Shown: positions 54,232 to 63,857, counted from the first letter of the stretch. The stretch is DNA of 64,000 bases from Spirochaetaceae bacterium (GCA_028818385.1 JAPPNY010000208.1:8098-72097), one strand, 5' to 3'. Translations and numbers: made by a program. Notes: generated by a model not told the origin, from the sequence alone.

Positions 54232-54841
54232 CGCGGCGGGGCACAGGCCGGCCGCGTCCGAAGGCCGGCTGCTGGTGGTCGGTCTGGGCAACCCGGGTCC
54301 TCGGTACACGGATACCCGGCACAACGTCGGGTTCCGGATCGTGGAAGCGCTGGCGGATGCTGCCGGCGCGCGGATGAAGCGGCGCGGTATCAGCCGCTAC
54401 ACCGTGGCGCGCGTCGAGTCCGAGGGCAGCAGTGTCTTCCTGGCGGAGCCGCTGACCATGATGAACCGATCCGGCGACGTGCTTGCCGCGCTTCTTCGGT
54501 TCAGTGGGTGCACCCTGCTGCAGACCCTTGTCATCTGCGACTCCCTCGATCTGCCGGCAGGAGCGGTGCGCTTGAAGCGCTCGGGCTCCTCCGGCGGCCA
54601 CAACGGGCTGGCATCGATCATCGCCGCCGCCGGCGGCGGCGGGTTTCCCCGGCTGTGGGTCGGCGTGGGCAGACCCGACGGCAGGGGCGACGTGATCCGC
54701 CACGTGCTGGGCGCGCCGGGCGCGGAGGATCACCAGCGAATCGATGCGGCCGAGCGCTTCGCGGCAGCGCATGTGCTGCGCCTGGCGAACGAGCCGATCG
54801 ATCGGGTGATGCATGCGGTCAACTCATACGAACCCGACTGA
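54173..54841 (+). CDS. pth: Peptidyl-tRNA hydrolase
   Basis: Releases tRNA from prematurely dissociated peptidyl-tRNA. LLVVGLGNPGPRYTDTRHNVGFRIVEALA (read in parts) carries the N and catalytic H; LAEPLTMMNRSGDVL, ICDSLDLPAGAVRLK and GGHNGLASI complete the active site. ATG 54173 gives a 30-residue basic extension overlapping rplY by 59 bp; the true start may be a GTG just before VGLGNPG. The stop lies in the first unit of a 15-bp repeat that becomes coding in tilS. Confidence 0.94.
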   Translation: MRRRSKRKARTSRFPTQRLSAAGHRPAASEGRLLVVGLGNPGPRYTDTRHNVGFRIVEALADAAGARMKRRGISRYTVARVESEGSSVFLAEPLTMMNRSGDVLAALLRFSGCTLLQTLVICDSLDLPAGAVRLKRSGSSGGHNGLASIIAAAGGGGFPRLWVGVGRPDGRGDVIRHVLGAPGAEDHQRIDAAERFAAAHVLRLANEPIDRVMHAVNSYEPD

Positions 54842-56303
54842 GGCGAACCCGACTGAGGCGAACCCGACTGAGGCGAACCCGACTGAGGCGAACCCGACTG
54901 AGGCGATCCTGACTCAGGTAGAGCGCGCCCTGCGGTGTCTGGGCGTCAGCCATGGCCATACGGTCGTCGCCGGATACTCCACGGGGCCCGATTCCACCGC
55001 TCTCCTGGCGCTGTTGTGCCGGTTGCGCACGCGGATGGGCATTGAGGTGGTCGCCGCGTACTTCGACCACGGACTGCGTTCCCGCCGCGAAATCGACGGC
55101 GACGTCGTCCACGCGCGTGCGGCCTCGAGCAGTCTGCAGGTCCCGCTGCGCGTGGGCACCGGGGCGTCGAGCGGGGAGTCCGTTCGGGGCGGCCCGGAGG
55201 CGGCCGCCCGCGCCGCCCGCTACCGTTTCCTGGAGGGCCTTGCCGGCGAGTGCTGCGCCGACTGGATCGCGGTGGGGCACACGGCCGACGACCGGGCGGA
55301 GACCGTGCTCATGCGGGCGCTGCAGGGAACGGGCGTCGCCGGCCTCGGCGGCATGCGGGCACGGCGCGGCCGGGTCATCCGCCCGCTCGAGACACTGCGG
55401 CGTGACGATCTGCGGGCATGGCTGCATCGGGAAGGGCTGTCATTCCGCCGCGACTCGCAGAACGGCGACCCGCGATTCACCCGCAACCGCGTGCGCGACC
55501 TGCTCGGCGACATCGAACGCAGGTTCCCGGGGGCAGCGACGCGCCTGGCCGAGGTGGGGCGGCAGGCCGAGCAGACCCAGGCCTTCGTCGCGGCGCAGGC
55601 GGCGGAGCGGCTGCCCTGGAGGCGGACCGCTCTCGGCATCGCACTGCCGTGGCAGGAGTTCCGGACCGCTCCGGAGGCGCTGCAGATGGAGGCGCTCTTC
55701 CAGGGCTACGATTCGCTGCTGCGCGGCACGGGTCCGCGTCGCCTGCCGCGCCGATTCCTGATCCCCATCCTGCGAGCGGCGGGAAAGAACGCGGCGCGGG
55801 TGCGCGCGGCCGGCCACAGTGTGGTCATCGAGCGCCTGGCAGCCCATCTGGTCATGTCGGCCGCGGTTGTCCATGGCGCCGGAACCGGCTATCTTTGGAA
55901 GGCCGTAAGGAGCGGATCGTATAAAATACCGGAGACGCAGGTCGAAATCCGGAGAGCGGAACCCGTGGCTGGCGAGCGGACGGTTGCCGGCACAGCTTCG
56001 CTAGGCGGAGTGCGGGTGGGCTCGATTGACGGACCCCTCCTGGTTCGGTCGTGCCGGCCCGGAGATGAGATCCGGCTGCACTCCGGCGTCAAGCCTCTCG
56101 CCGCCTTGCTGCGCGAGTGGGGAGCGCCGGAAGCGCACCAGTGGATGATCCCCGTGGTCGCCGATAGACGCGGTGTGCTGGCGGTCTGCGGTGCTGCGTT
56201 CGGCTATCAGGACGTGCGAAGCGTATGCTGTGCCGACCGGGAGGACGGTGCCGGCGGCACGGGCGCGGTGATCGCGATCAGCCGCGTGGAGGAGGAGTCG
56301 TGA
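54813..56303 (+). CDS. tilS: tRNA(Ile)-lysidine synthetase
   Basis: Modifies C34 of tRNA-Ile(CAT) to lysidine. The PP-loop is GYSTGPDSTALL (family SGGxDS, first Gly changed to Thr), with AYFDHGLRS, GHTADDRAETVLMRALQGTGVAGLGGM (read in parts), IRPLE and DSQNGDPRFTRNRVR; the C-terminal TilS domain follows (FRPGDEIRL-like RSCRPGDEIRLHSG). From ATG 54813 the protein starts with five NPTEA repeats; a later start after the repeats cannot be excluded. Overlaps pth by 29 bp and ftsH by 4. 496 residues. Confidence 0.93.
   Translation: MRSTHTNPTEANPTEANPTEANPTEANPTEAILTQVERALRCLGVSHGHTVVAGYSTGPDSTALLALLCRLRTRMGIEVVAAYFDHGLRSRREIDGDVVHARAASSSLQVPLRVGTGASSGESVRGGPEAAARAARYRFLEGLAGECCADWIAVGHTADDRAETVLMRALQGTGVAGLGGMRARRGRVIRPLETLRRDDLRAWLHREGLSFRRDSQNGDPRFTRNRVRDLLGDIERRFPGAATRLAEVGRQAEQTQAFVAAQAAERLPWRRTALGIALPWQEFRTAPEALQMEALFQGYDSLLRGTGPRRLPRRFLIPILRAAGKNAARVRAAGHSVVIERLAAHLVMSAAVVHGAGTGYLWKAVRSGSYKIPETQVEIRRAEPVAGERTVAGTASLGGVRVGSIDGPLLVRSCRPGDEIRLHSGVKPLAALLREWGAPEAHQWMIPVVADRRGVLAVCGAAFGYQDVRSVCCADREDGAGGTGAVIAISRVEEES
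54829..54918 (+). repeat. Tandem 15-bp repeats across the pth stop and tilS start
   Basis: Five exact copies of CGAACCCGACTGAGG (54829-54903) and one degenerate copy (to 54918). Unit 1 holds the pth stop TGA; in the tilS frame the array reads NPTEA five times. Confidence 0.97.
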
Positions 56304-58210
56304 GTAACCGTTCGCAGGAGCCGAACCGTTCGCAAGAGCCGAAGAAGCCGGACCCCGGGCTGCCCAAGCTGCCGTTCAACAACCGGGTCGCGCTGATCAC
56401 ACTGCTCGCGCTGATCGCCCTGTTCGTGCTGCTGGTCGTCTACAACAACGAGCGCAGCTTCGCGCAGGAGATCGCCTACTCCGTCTTCCTGGCCTACGTC
56501 GACGGCAAGGAGGTCGCGGAGGTCAAGATCGTCGATGGATTCGAGATCCTTGGCACCTACCGGGACGACGACAGACAGTTCAGGACCACCATTCCCTATC
56601 ACGATCCGCAGCTCCTGAACCGGCTGGAAAGCAGCGGCGTGCGGGTTACGGGAGGCCCGAAGCCGGTTTCGCCCTTCCGGATCTTCATCGAGTTCCTGCC
56701 GTGGGTGCTCGGCATCTTCTTCATCTGGTTCATGTTTCGCCAGGTGCAGGGCTCCGGCAACCGCGCATTCTCCTTCGGCAAGAGCCGCGCCAAGCGCTAC
56801 CTGGACACCAGCAAGAAGATCAGCTTCACCGATGTCGCGGGCCAGGACGAAGCCAAGTACGAGCTCGAGGAAGTGGTCGAGTTCCTCCGCAATCCGGCCA
56901 AGTTCTCGCGCATCGGCGCCAAGATACCCAAGGGTGTGCTGCTGGTCGGGATGCCGGGAACGGGCAAGACCCTGCTGGCAAAGGCGATCGCCGGTGAGGC
57001 GAACGTGCCGTTCTTCCACATGTCCGGTTCCGACTTCGTGGAGATGTTCGTCGGCGTGGGTGCCAGCCGGGTGCGCGACCTGTTCGAGCAGGGCCGCAGG
57101 CACGCCCCGTGCATCCTGTTCATCGACGAGCTGGACGCGGTCGGCCGTACACGGGGCGCCGGCTACGGCGGCGGCCACGACGAGCGCGAGCAGACACTGA
57201 ATCAGATGCTGGTGGAGATGGACGGCTTCGACACCAAGGACGGCGTGATCATCATCGCCGCGACCAACCGGCCCGACGTCCTGGATCCCGCGCTGCTGCG
57301 TCCCGGCCGGTTCGACCGCCAGGTGGTCGTCGACATGCCGGACGTCAAGGGCCGGGAGGAGATTATCAAGATCCACTCCAGCAAGATTCCGGTCGGCGGC
57401 GACGTGGACATCAACCGGGTCGCCCGCGCCACTCCCGGCTGCTCGGGCGCCGACCTGGCGAACATCGTCAATGAGGCGGCGCTGCTGGCCGCCCGCAACG
57501 GCAAGGACCAGGTGGGCATGGCCGACCTGGAAGAGGCGCGCGACAAGATCATGATGGGCCTGGCGCGCCGTTCCAAGGTCATCCAGCCGTCCGAGCGGGA
57601 GATGATCGCCTTCCACGAAGCCGGTCACGCGCTGCTTCACTACCACCTGGAGCACGCCGATCCGTTGCACAAGGTCACGATCGTTCCGCACGGCCGGGCA
57701 CTCGGCGTTTCCTTCTCACTGCCGGAGAACGACATGTACACGCGTGGCAAGGGCTGGCTGCTGCACCGCATCACCATCACCATGGGTGGCTACGCCGCGG
57801 AGAAGCTGCGCTACGGAGAGACCAGCACCGGAGCTCAGAACGACATCGAGCAGGCGACGGAGTTGGCGCGGCGCATGGTCTGCGAATGGGGCATGAGCGA
57901 CATGCTGGGGCCGGTATCGTACGGCCAGAAGGAAGAACCGATCTTCCTTGGCAAGGAGATCGCCCGGCACAAGGACTACTCGGAGGAAACCGCCCGCCAC
58001 ATCGACCAGGAAGTGGGCGCCATCATGTCGTCGCGGCTCAAGGAGGCGGCCGATCTTCTCAAGCGGCACGACGATCAGTTGCAGATGCTGGCCACGGCGC
58101 TGCTGGAGAAGGAGACGGTCGAGGATGCCGAGATCCGCGTCCTGCTCGGTTTCCCCGAGCGGGACGACCTGTCCGGCGGCGACGCGCTGGCGGAAGGCCG
58201 GCCGGCCTGA
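56300..58210 (+). CDS. ftsH: ATP-dependent zinc metalloprotease FtsH
   Basis: Membrane AAA+ protease. Two membrane segments ([33 protein letters not shown]) flank a small outer domain; then Walker [11 protein letters not shown], Walker [13 protein letters not shown], the second region [21 protein letters not shown] (read in parts) and the zinc site HEAGH. 636 residues. GTG 56300 overlaps the tilS stop (GTGA) with GGAGGAGGAG upstream. The first codons hold an 18-bp duplication (NRSQEP twice). Confidence 0.97.
   Translation: MSNRSQEPNRSQEPKKPDPGLPKLPFNNRVALITLLALIALFVLLVVYNNERSFAQEIAYSVFLAYVDGKEVAEVKIVDGFEILGTYRDDDRQFRTTIPYHDPQLLNRLESSGVRVTGGPKPVSPFRIFIEFLPWVLGIFFIWFMFRQVQGSGNRAFSFGKSRAKRYLDTSKKISFTDVAGQDEAKYELEEVVEFLRNPAKFSRIGAKIPKGVLLVGMPGTGKTLLAKAIAGEANVPFFHMSGSDFVEMFVGVGASRVRDLFEQGRRHAPCILFIDELDAVGRTRGAGYGGGHDEREQTLNQMLVEMDGFDTKDGVIIIAATNRPDVLDPALLRPGRFDRQVVVDMPDVKGREEIIKIHSSKIPVGGDVDINRVARATPGCSGADLANIVNEAALLAARNGKDQVGMADLEEARDKIMMGLARRSKVIQPSEREMIAFHEAGHALLHYHLEHADPLHKVTIVPHGRALGVSFSLPENDMYTRGKGWLLHRITITMGGYAAEKLRYGETSTGAQNDIEQATELARRMVCEWGMSDMLGPVSYGQKEEPIFLGKEIARHKDYSEETARHIDQEVGAIMSSRLKEAADLLKRHDDQLQMLATALLEKETVEDAEIRVLLGFPERDDLSGGDALAEGRPA
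56306..56341 (+). repeat. In-frame tandem 18-bp duplication at the start of ftsH
   Basis: AACCGTTCGCARGAGCCG twice (56306-56323, 56324-56341), one base different, encoding [12 protein letters not shown] just after the start codon. Confidence 0.9.
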
Positions 58211-58217
58211 GGGGTTC

Positions 58218-60017
58218 GTGCGCGAGCACATTCGCAACTTCTGCATCATCGCCCACATCGACCACGGCAAGTCGACGCTGGCCGATCGCTTCATCCAGCG
58301 CGCCCACGTCGTGTCGGACCGGGAGTTCCACGACCGGTTGCTCGACAGCATGGATATCGAGCGGGAACGCGGCATCACGATCAAGTCGCAGGCGATCTCG
58401 CTTCCGCACCAGCACGACGGCACCCGCTATCTTCTGAACCTGGTCGATACCCCCGGACACGTCGACTTCACCTACGAGGTGTCGCGCGTGATCAGCGCCT
58501 GCGAGGGCGCGCTGTTGCTGGTGGACGCCACGCAGGGCGTGGAGGCGCAGACCCTGGCGAACTACTACCTCGCTCTGGAACACGATCTCGAAGTGATCCC
58601 GGTGATCAACAAGGTCGACCTGGCGGCCGCTGACATCGACCGGACGCGCGGGCAGATAGAACGGGACCTGGGCCTCGACGGGGAGGACGCCGTACTCGTG
58701 TCCGCCAAGACCGGCCAGGGGATCGACCGGCTCCTGGAAGCGATCGTCGCGCGCGTTCCTCCACCCGACGGCGACCCTCGGGCGCCGCTGCAGGCGCTGG
58801 TGTTCGACTCCGCGTACGACCCGTACCGCGGCGTGGTCGTGCACCTCCGGGTGGTGTCCGGCCGGATCGTCCCGAACGCGCGCATCCGCTTCTGGGCGGG
58901 TGACGATGCCACGTACCGGGTCGAGGAGCTGGGGCTGTTCGGGATCAAGCCGCGACCGGCGGATGTCCTGAACGCCGGCGAGGTCGGCTACCTGGTGGCC
59001 GGGATCAGATCGGTGGGGCAGGCGCGCGTGGGCAACACCATCACCGAGGCGGAACGTCCGTGCCACGCGCCGCTGCCCGGGTTCCGGGAGGCAAAGCCGG
59101 TGGTGTTCGCGGCCATCTACCCTATGGACGCCGACCAGTACGACGAGCTGGCTGCGGGGCTGGAGCGGCTGCAGCTCAATGACTCCACGCTGAGCTTCGC
59201 CAAGGAGTCGTCGGTGGCGCTCGGCTTCGGTTTTCGTTGCGGCTTCCTCGGCCTGCTGCACCTGGAGGTGGTCCAGGAGCGGCTGGAGCGGGAGTTCGGG
59301 CTGGCCGTCGTCCTCACCGCCCCGTCGGTCGAGTATCGGATGCAGCTTCAGGACGGGTCGGAGCTCAGCGTGTACACGCCGGGTGAGTATCCGGACCCGG
59401 GCAGCATCGAGCAGGCACGGGAGCCGTACGTGCGCGCGTCGATCATCACGCCGTCCGAGTACGTCGGCGCGGTGATCACCACCTGCCTGGAACGGCGCGG
59501 CATCCAGCAATCGCTCGACTACCTGGATGAGACGCGCATGGAGCTGCGCTTCGACCTGCCGCTGGCGGAGATCGTGACCGACTTCTATGACCGGCTGAAG
59601 TCCGTCACGCGCGGCTACGCGTCATTCGACTACGAGGTCGCCGACTACCGTGACACGGACATCGTGCGGCTGGACGTCCTGCTGAACGGCCAGCCCGTGG
59701 ACGCGCTGGCACAACTGGTGTTCCGCGGTTCGGCGGTCCGCCGCGCGCGCGAGGTGTGCCGAAGGCTTCGCGACGAGATCCCGCGCCACCAGTTCAAGAT
59801 CCCCGTGCAGGGAGCGATCGGCGGTCAGATCATCGCGCGGGAGACGATCAACGCCTATCGCAAGGACGTGACCGCGAAGCTGTACGGGGGCGACGTCACG
59901 CGCAAGCGCAAGCTGCTGGAGAAGCAGAAGGCCGGCAAGAAGCGCATGAAGGCGGTCGGAGCCGTGCAGATTCCCAAGGACGCGTTCGTGGCGGTGCTGC
60001 GCGGCGCCGACGCGTAA
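58218..60017 (+). CDS. lepA: Elongation factor 4 (LepA)
   Basis: Translational GTPase: IIAHIDHGKSTLADR, RGITIKSQA, DTPGHVDF, NKVDL, and the LepA C-terminal domain with YRKDVTAKLYGGDVTRKRKLLEKQKAGKKRMKAVG (read in parts). 599 residues. GTG 58218 with GAGGGG 3-7 nt upstream. Ends at a hairpin shared with the convergent PPIase gene. Confidence 0.97.
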   Translation: MREHIRNFCIIAHIDHGKSTLADRFIQRAHVVSDREFHDRLLDSMDIERERGITIKSQAISLPHQHDGTRYLLNLVDTPGHVDFTYEVSRVISACEGALLLVDATQGVEAQTLANYYLALEHDLEVIPVINKVDLAAADIDRTRGQIERDLGLDGEDAVLVSAKTGQGIDRLLEAIVARVPPPDGDPRAPLQALVFDSAYDPYRGVVVHLRVVSGRIVPNARIRFWAGDDATYRVEELGLFGIKPRPADVLNAGEVGYLVAGIRSVGQARVGNTITEAERPCHAPLPGFREAKPVVFAAIYPMDADQYDELAAGLERLQLNDSTLSFAKESSVALGFGFRCGFLGLLHLEVVQERLEREFGLAVVLTAPSVEYRMQLQDGSELSVYTPGEYPDPGSIEQAREPYVRASIITPSEYVGAVITTCLERRGIQQSLDYLDETRMELRFDLPLAEIVTDFYDRLKSVTRGYASFDYEVADYRDTDIVRLDVLLNGQPVDALAQLVFRGSAVRRAREVCRRLRDEIPRHQFKIPVQGAIGGQIIARETINAYRKDVTAKLYGGDVTRKRKLLEKQKAGKKRMKAVGAVQIPKDAFVAVLRGADA

Positions 60018-60034
60018 GCCCGCTCGGCGGGCTT
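60016..60034. terminator. Hairpin at the lepA/PPIase convergent junction
   Basis: Perfect 8-bp stem AAGCCCGC/GCGGGCTT, TCG loop, beginning in the lepA stop codon. The two Ts of the 3' arm are the only T run. Confidence 0.5.
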
Positions 60035-60067
60035 CAGTCCCGCTCGGGGCTGCGAGACCTCGCCCGA

Positions 60068-61567
60068 TCAGCCGCCGCCGGTGATGACCGCGAACGCCTG
60101 CGCGAAGTTGTCCTCCAGCAGGCCGCTGTCGTTCACCCACCACAGCAGGTCGTCATTCATTGCCCGTTCGGTGAACCACTTGAATACGGTCTCCCCGAGC
60201 ACTTCGTACCGCAGAAGCTCCTGGGGCAGCTCGCGCTCTTCGAGCAGGCTGAGCACGATCACCTGATCGGTCAGTCGGACGGGCGCGGATACGTCGCCGA
60301 TCCGCTGCAACGCAAAGCCCTGCTGGAAGAAGTCCTCGAAATCCTCCGCACCGGACAGCAGCGGCAGGTCGCCCGCGGCCCTGACCTCTCGCGGTGACGC
60401 GGAGTCCCGGAAGTTGATCGGAAACCACTCGGTCGCGTGCACGGTCAACTCGAGATCGGCGGCAGCCGTGCGAAAGTCGGTTTGCGATGCCGCCACGGCG
60501 AAGCGGTCGGCCTGCGCCAGCAGGTAGTCTTCCACCCGGCCGCGTTCGAAGGTGATCAGGTAGGCCCGGACCGTGGCGAGGGTGTCCGCGTCCGAGAAGT
60601 CGGGCTCGATGACCCGGCTGTCGGCACGGTAGAGGTAGAAGACGTCGTCCGTTCGTCCGGCGAGCACGGGGGATACTTCTCCCTCGCCCAAGGCGAACAC
60701 CTGGTTCGCCGTTTCCGGATCATCGAAGGCGCGGCTCACGTCGAAGAAGTAGCGAAGTCCCATGTCGCCGCCGGACTCACGGAACCCGTCCTGCGAATGG
60801 GCGCGCGCCTGGTCCTCGAACGTGGCGGTGCCGGAGACGATGCGCTGCCGGATCGCCTCGGCGGCTTCGGCTTCGCCTCTGACCTGGATGCGGCTGAGGC
60901 CGACGCGGCGGAAGTCGCCCGCGCTGTCCGCGGCGTATGCCGCGACTTCCTCGTCGGGGTAGGCGCCGTAGCTCAGGCTGACGAACTCGAAGCGCCGTTC
61001 GTGGCGGATCATCTCCTCGTAGAAGGCGATCTCGCTCTCACTGCTCAGGCGGCCGCTCGTCAGATCGTCCCGGTACCGCTGCCTGAGGAGCAACTCGTGC
61101 AGCCGGTCCAGGTTGCCTTCCCGCGTGGCCACCGGCATCTGTTCGAGGTCTTCGTAGCGGGCCACCGACTCGATGAGGGTCTGGTCGACGCGCTGCTGGG
61201 AAACGTGGACGCCGGCGGCGACCGCCAGGTGCACCTGTGCGGTATGGAGCACGGTGGCGCTGTATGCGTCGCGCCAGATGCGGCCGAGCAACGCCTGCGG
61301 ATCGGTGTCCTCCGCCGCCCGCGCGGTGTAGTCCCGGTAGAACCGATCGTACGAGGCCCCGAAGAAGTTGGTCGGGGTATACGAGAGCTCCTGGCCGTCG
61401 TAGGTCCCGAACACGATCGCCGACCCGCTCCCGCCGACCCCCGATGGAGCCAGCGTACCGATCATCGACACGCCGATGATGACCATCACCACGATGCTGA
61501 ACCCGTAGAGGAGGTAGGACCGGTTGCTGCGTGACTCTACGGACAGCGGGTTGCCGCCCCGCGCCAT
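60068..61567 (-). CDS. SurA/PpiD-like peptidyl-prolyl isomerase
   Basis: 499 residues: a basic N-terminus, one membrane helix (YLLYGFSIVVMVIIGVSMIG), a SurA-N-like helical domain and a parvulin-type segment (RGEAEAAEAIRQRIVSGTATFEDQARAHSQDGFRESGGDMG, read in parts; FALGEGEVSPVLAG). A folding helper for exported proteins, anchored like PpiD. Several parvulin active-site residues are hard to place, so activity is uncertain. ATG 61567; a TTGACA-N17-TACCTT promoter ends 8 nt upstream, so the message is probably leaderless. Confidence 0.82.
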   Translation of the reverse strand: MARGGNPLSVESRSNRSYLLYGFSIVVMVIIGVSMIGTLAPSGVGGSGSAIVFGTYDGQELSYTPTNFFGASYDRFYRDYTARAAEDTDPQALLGRIWRDAYSATVLHTAQVHLAVAAGVHVSQQRVDQTLIESVARYEDLEQMPVATREGNLDRLHELLLRQRYRDDLTSGRLSSESEIAFYEEMIRHERRFEFVSLSYGAYPDEEVAAYAADSAGDFRRVGLSRIQVRGEAEAAEAIRQRIVSGTATFEDQARAHSQDGFRESGGDMGLRYFFDVSRAFDDPETANQVFALGEGEVSPVLAGRTDDVFYLYRADSRVIEPDFSDADTLATVRAYLITFERGRVEDYLLAQADRFAVAASQTDFRTAAADLELTVHATEWFPINFRDSASPREVRAAGDLPLLSGAEDFEDFFQQGFALQRIGDVSAPVRLTDQVIVLSLLEERELPQELLRYEVLGETVFKWFTERAMNDDLLWWVNDSGLLEDNFAQAFAVITGGG

Positions 61568-61575
61568 GGACGACG

Positions 61576-61604
61576 AAGGTAGCCACGCGGCCGGCCGCTG
61601 TCAA
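61576..61604 (-). promoter_or_regulatory. Promoter of the SurA/PpiD-like gene (leaderless geometry)
   Basis: Minus-strand TTGACA (61604-61599), 17-bp spacer, TACCTT (61581-61576), then 8 nt to the ATG. No SD. Confidence 0.75.
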
Positions 61605-61661
61605 CGCGGGCGCGGTCGACGTGCCACTCCGGCCCCCATCCGGCCGGCCGGCCCGCCGGCC

Positions 61662-61690
61662 TTGACAAGCGCGCCACGGCGGCGCACCCT
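61662..61690 (+). promoter_or_regulatory. Possible promoter of the tRNA-Asp/tRNA-Pro pair
   Basis: TTGACA (61662-61667), 17-bp spacer, CACCCT (61685-61690), 13 nt before tRNA-Asp. The -35 is perfect, the -10 weak. Confidence 0.45.
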
Positions 61691-61703
61691 CCGGCTCTCA
61701 TCC

Positions 61704-61777
61704 GGGGGCGTGGCGAAGCTGGTTATCGCGCCGGCCTGTCAAGCCGGAGGCCGCGGGTTCAAGTCCCGTCGCTCCCG
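61704..61777 (+). tRNA. tRNA-Asp(GTC)
   Basis: 74 nt; acceptor GGGGGCG/CGCTCCC with one G-T pair, anticodon stem CCGGC/GCCGG, loop CTGTCAA (anticodon GTC), T-loop GTTCAAGTC, discriminator G. CCA not encoded. Confidence 0.95.
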
Positions 61778-61788
61778 AAACACAACCG

Positions 61789-61861
61789 CGGGCTGTGGCG
61801 CAGTGGCTAGCGCGCTCGGTTCGGGACCGAGAGGTCGGGAGTTCAAGTCTCCCCAGCCCGA
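61789..61861 (+). tRNA. tRNA-Pro(CGG)
   Basis: 73 nt; acceptor CGGGCTG/CAGCCCG, anticodon stem CTCGG/CCGAG, loop TTCGGGA (anticodon CGG), T-loop GTTCAAGTC, discriminator A. It is 11 bp after tRNA-Asp, so the two are one transcript. Confidence 0.95.
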
Positions 61862-61964
61862 TTCCCCGCGCGCCGTTCGCCGCGGGCCGCACCACTCGCC
61901 GTCGATTCCGGATTCCAGCCAGGGACTCAACCTCCCGCAGCGAGCCGCCGAAGATAGGGGAGTC

Positions 61965-62729
61965 GTGCTGCGAGGGCTGCTGTTGCTGTCGATCTGCTTG
62001 TGGGCCGTGGGCTGCGCACACGGCCAGGAGCGCTACTACGTCATGCAGCGGGGAGACACGCTGTACAGCGCCTCGCGCGAGGTGGGCATCCCGGTGCAGG
62101 AGCTGATGGCGGCCAACGACATAACCGACGCCCGGCGGGTGCCGGCGGGAACGCGCCTCCGGGTGCCGGGCGGCGACGCGGTCTCGCAGGCGGCGGTTCC
62201 CACGATGCCCGTTACCTACGCCATGGTCAGGGGTGACACGCTGTACTCGATCGCGAACCGGTTCGATCTGGACGTCCGCGAGCTGATGCGCCTGAACGAC
62301 ATCGACGATCCGCGCGACCTCGCCACGGGTACCGTGCTGACGCTTCAGGGCGTGAGCGATGGCGATCCGGGTCTGGAGGAGCCGGTGCTGTGGCCCACCG
62401 AAGGCGAGCGGCAGCGGTTGACCGGCAAGCTGCGTGGGGTGGCGATCCACGGGGCTCGCGGACAGGCGGTCCGTTCGGTTTCCTCGGGAACGGTGACCTG
62501 GTCCGGGCCGAGTCGCGGCTACGGGTACGTGGTCCTGGTTCGACGTGACAGCTACGTCTACGCGTACCTCAACAATGAGCAGGTGCTCGTGCAGGTCGGC
62601 GACCGCGTACAGGTCGGTTCGGAGATCGGCACGCTCGGCGTTGCCCCTCACGACAACACGCCGCAGTTGTACTTCGTGGTCACGAAGGACTCGCGCTTCG
62701 TCGATCCCGTCTCCGCGCCGCGCGCTTAA
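61965..62729 (+). CDS. LysM/LytM lipoprotein with degenerate active site (NlpD/EnvC-like)
   Basis: 254 residues. A signal peptide ends at AVGC, a relaxed spirochaetal lipobox. Two LysM repeats follow (YYVMQRGDTLYSASREVGI and YAMVRGDTLYSIANRFDL) and a LytM domain whose first metal motif reads GVAIHGARG and whose H-x-H block reads QLYFVV, so the zinc ligands are lost. Such proteins (NlpD, EnvC) activate amidases instead of cutting murein. GTG 61965 has GGGGAG upstream. Contrast the two intact M23 proteins at 21723 and 22916. Confidence 0.85.
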   Translation: MLRGLLLLSICLWAVGCAHGQERYYVMQRGDTLYSASREVGIPVQELMAANDITDARRVPAGTRLRVPGGDAVSQAAVPTMPVTYAMVRGDTLYSIANRFDLDVRELMRLNDIDDPRDLATGTVLTLQGVSDGDPGLEEPVLWPTEGERQRLTGKLRGVAIHGARGQAVRSVSSGTVTWSGPSRGYGYVVLVRRDSYVYAYLNNEQVLVQVGDRVQVGSEIGTLGVAPHDNTPQLYFVVTKDSRFVDPVSAPRA

Positions 62730-62746
62730 GCGCTCACATCCGGCCG

Positions 62747-63841
62747 ATGGCGGAGACTCCAGCGGCGTCCGGCGGGAACGTCGACACGCCGGACGCCGAC
62801 ACGTCGGACCTGGTCTTCCGGTTCGGGCCGGCGCCATCGACCATCCGCTTCGTCCCGGCGCTGAGCTCCGCCGACGTGGGACCGTCGGAGAACGCCCTGC
62901 TGGTCTGCGACCACCACACCGCGCCGCTGCTCCCGGCGGGATCGCCCGAGGCACTCCGGGTCGATGCGGAGGAGGCGGACAAGGACTGGAGCACGGTCGC
63001 GCGGGTCATCGATGCCGCTCACCGGGCGGGACTGGATCGCGGCGCCAGCGTCACGGCGCTCGGCGGCGGCGTGCTGTGCGACGTCGTCGCCTTCGCCGCC
63101 TCGGTGTACCTGCGTGGCGTGCGCCTGGTCCTGATTCCCACGACCCTGGTGGCCATGGTCGATGCGGCCGTGGGGGGCAAGACCGGAATCGACTACGAGG
63201 GCCGCAAGAACCTGATCGGTTCCTTCTATCCGGCGGCTCAGGTGGTGGTGTGGCCGGGCGCGCTTGCAAGCCTGCCGCCGCGGCAGCTCGCGGCCGGGAT
63301 GGCGGAGGTGGTCAAGACCGCGTTGCTGGGCGACCCGGGTCTGGTGGAGCTCCTGGAACGCGACGGATTCGCGGCCGTCACGGGCGGCGCCGCGGCGGCC
63401 TGCGCGGTGGTGCGCCGGTGCGTACAGGTGAAGGCCGGCATCGTGGCCGCGGATCCGACCGAGCGCACCGGGCTGCGCGACGTGCTCAACCTGGGACACA
63501 CCTTCGCACACGCTCTGGAGGCGGTGACCGGCTTCGGCCCGTGGAACCACGGAGAGGCGGTGGCGTGGGGCATCGCCCGCGCCATGGATCTCGGCGTGCA
63601 CCTCGGCGAGACGCCTCCGGCGCACCGGGAGCGGGTGCTCGCGCTGCTGGAGTCGCTCCGCTTCCGGCTGCGCGTGGGTTCGCAAGCGCCGCCGGCCGCG
63701 GTGGTGGAGGCGATGGCGGCCGACAAGAAACGCCGCGGTGGGCAACTGCGCTTCGTGCTGCAGCGCGGCGTGGGCGACACGTTCGTACGCCCGGTCGAAC
63801 GGGCCGAGGTGTTGCGCGTGCTGGCATCGGCCGCGCTGTAG
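62747..63841 (+). CDS. aroB: 3-dehydroquinate synthase
   Basis: Second step of the shikimate pathway, NAD+-dependent. ALGGGVLCDVVAFAASVYLRGV, DAAVGGKTGIDYEGRKNLIG, the metal ligands in MAEVVKTALL, NLGHTFAHALE and NHGEAVAWG match the family. The first 20 residues are an extra acidic segment. 364 residues. ATG 62747 lies 17 bp after the lipoprotein stop, which is inside a 12-bp palindrome GCGCTTAAGCGC. No other aro gene is in view. Confidence 0.92.
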   Translation: MAETPAASGGNVDTPDADTSDLVFRFGPAPSTIRFVPALSSADVGPSENALLVCDHHTAPLLPAGSPEALRVDAEEADKDWSTVARVIDAAHRAGLDRGASVTALGGGVLCDVVAFAASVYLRGVRLVLIPTTLVAMVDAAVGGKTGIDYEGRKNLIGSFYPAAQVVVWPGALASLPPRQLAAGMAEVVKTALLGDPGLVELLERDGFAAVTGGAAAACAVVRRCVQVKAGIVAADPTERTGLRDVLNLGHTFAHALEAVTGFGPWNHGEAVAWGIARAMDLGVHLGETPPAHRERVLALLESLRFRLRVGSQAPPAAVVEAMAADKKRRGGQLRFVLQRGVGDTFVRPVERAEVLRVLASAAL

Positions 63842-63857
63842 CGCGGACGGGACCGGC

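Noticed and set aside
54829..54918. A CRISPR-like array
   Set aside because: The units are contiguous 15-mers without spacers and are coding.
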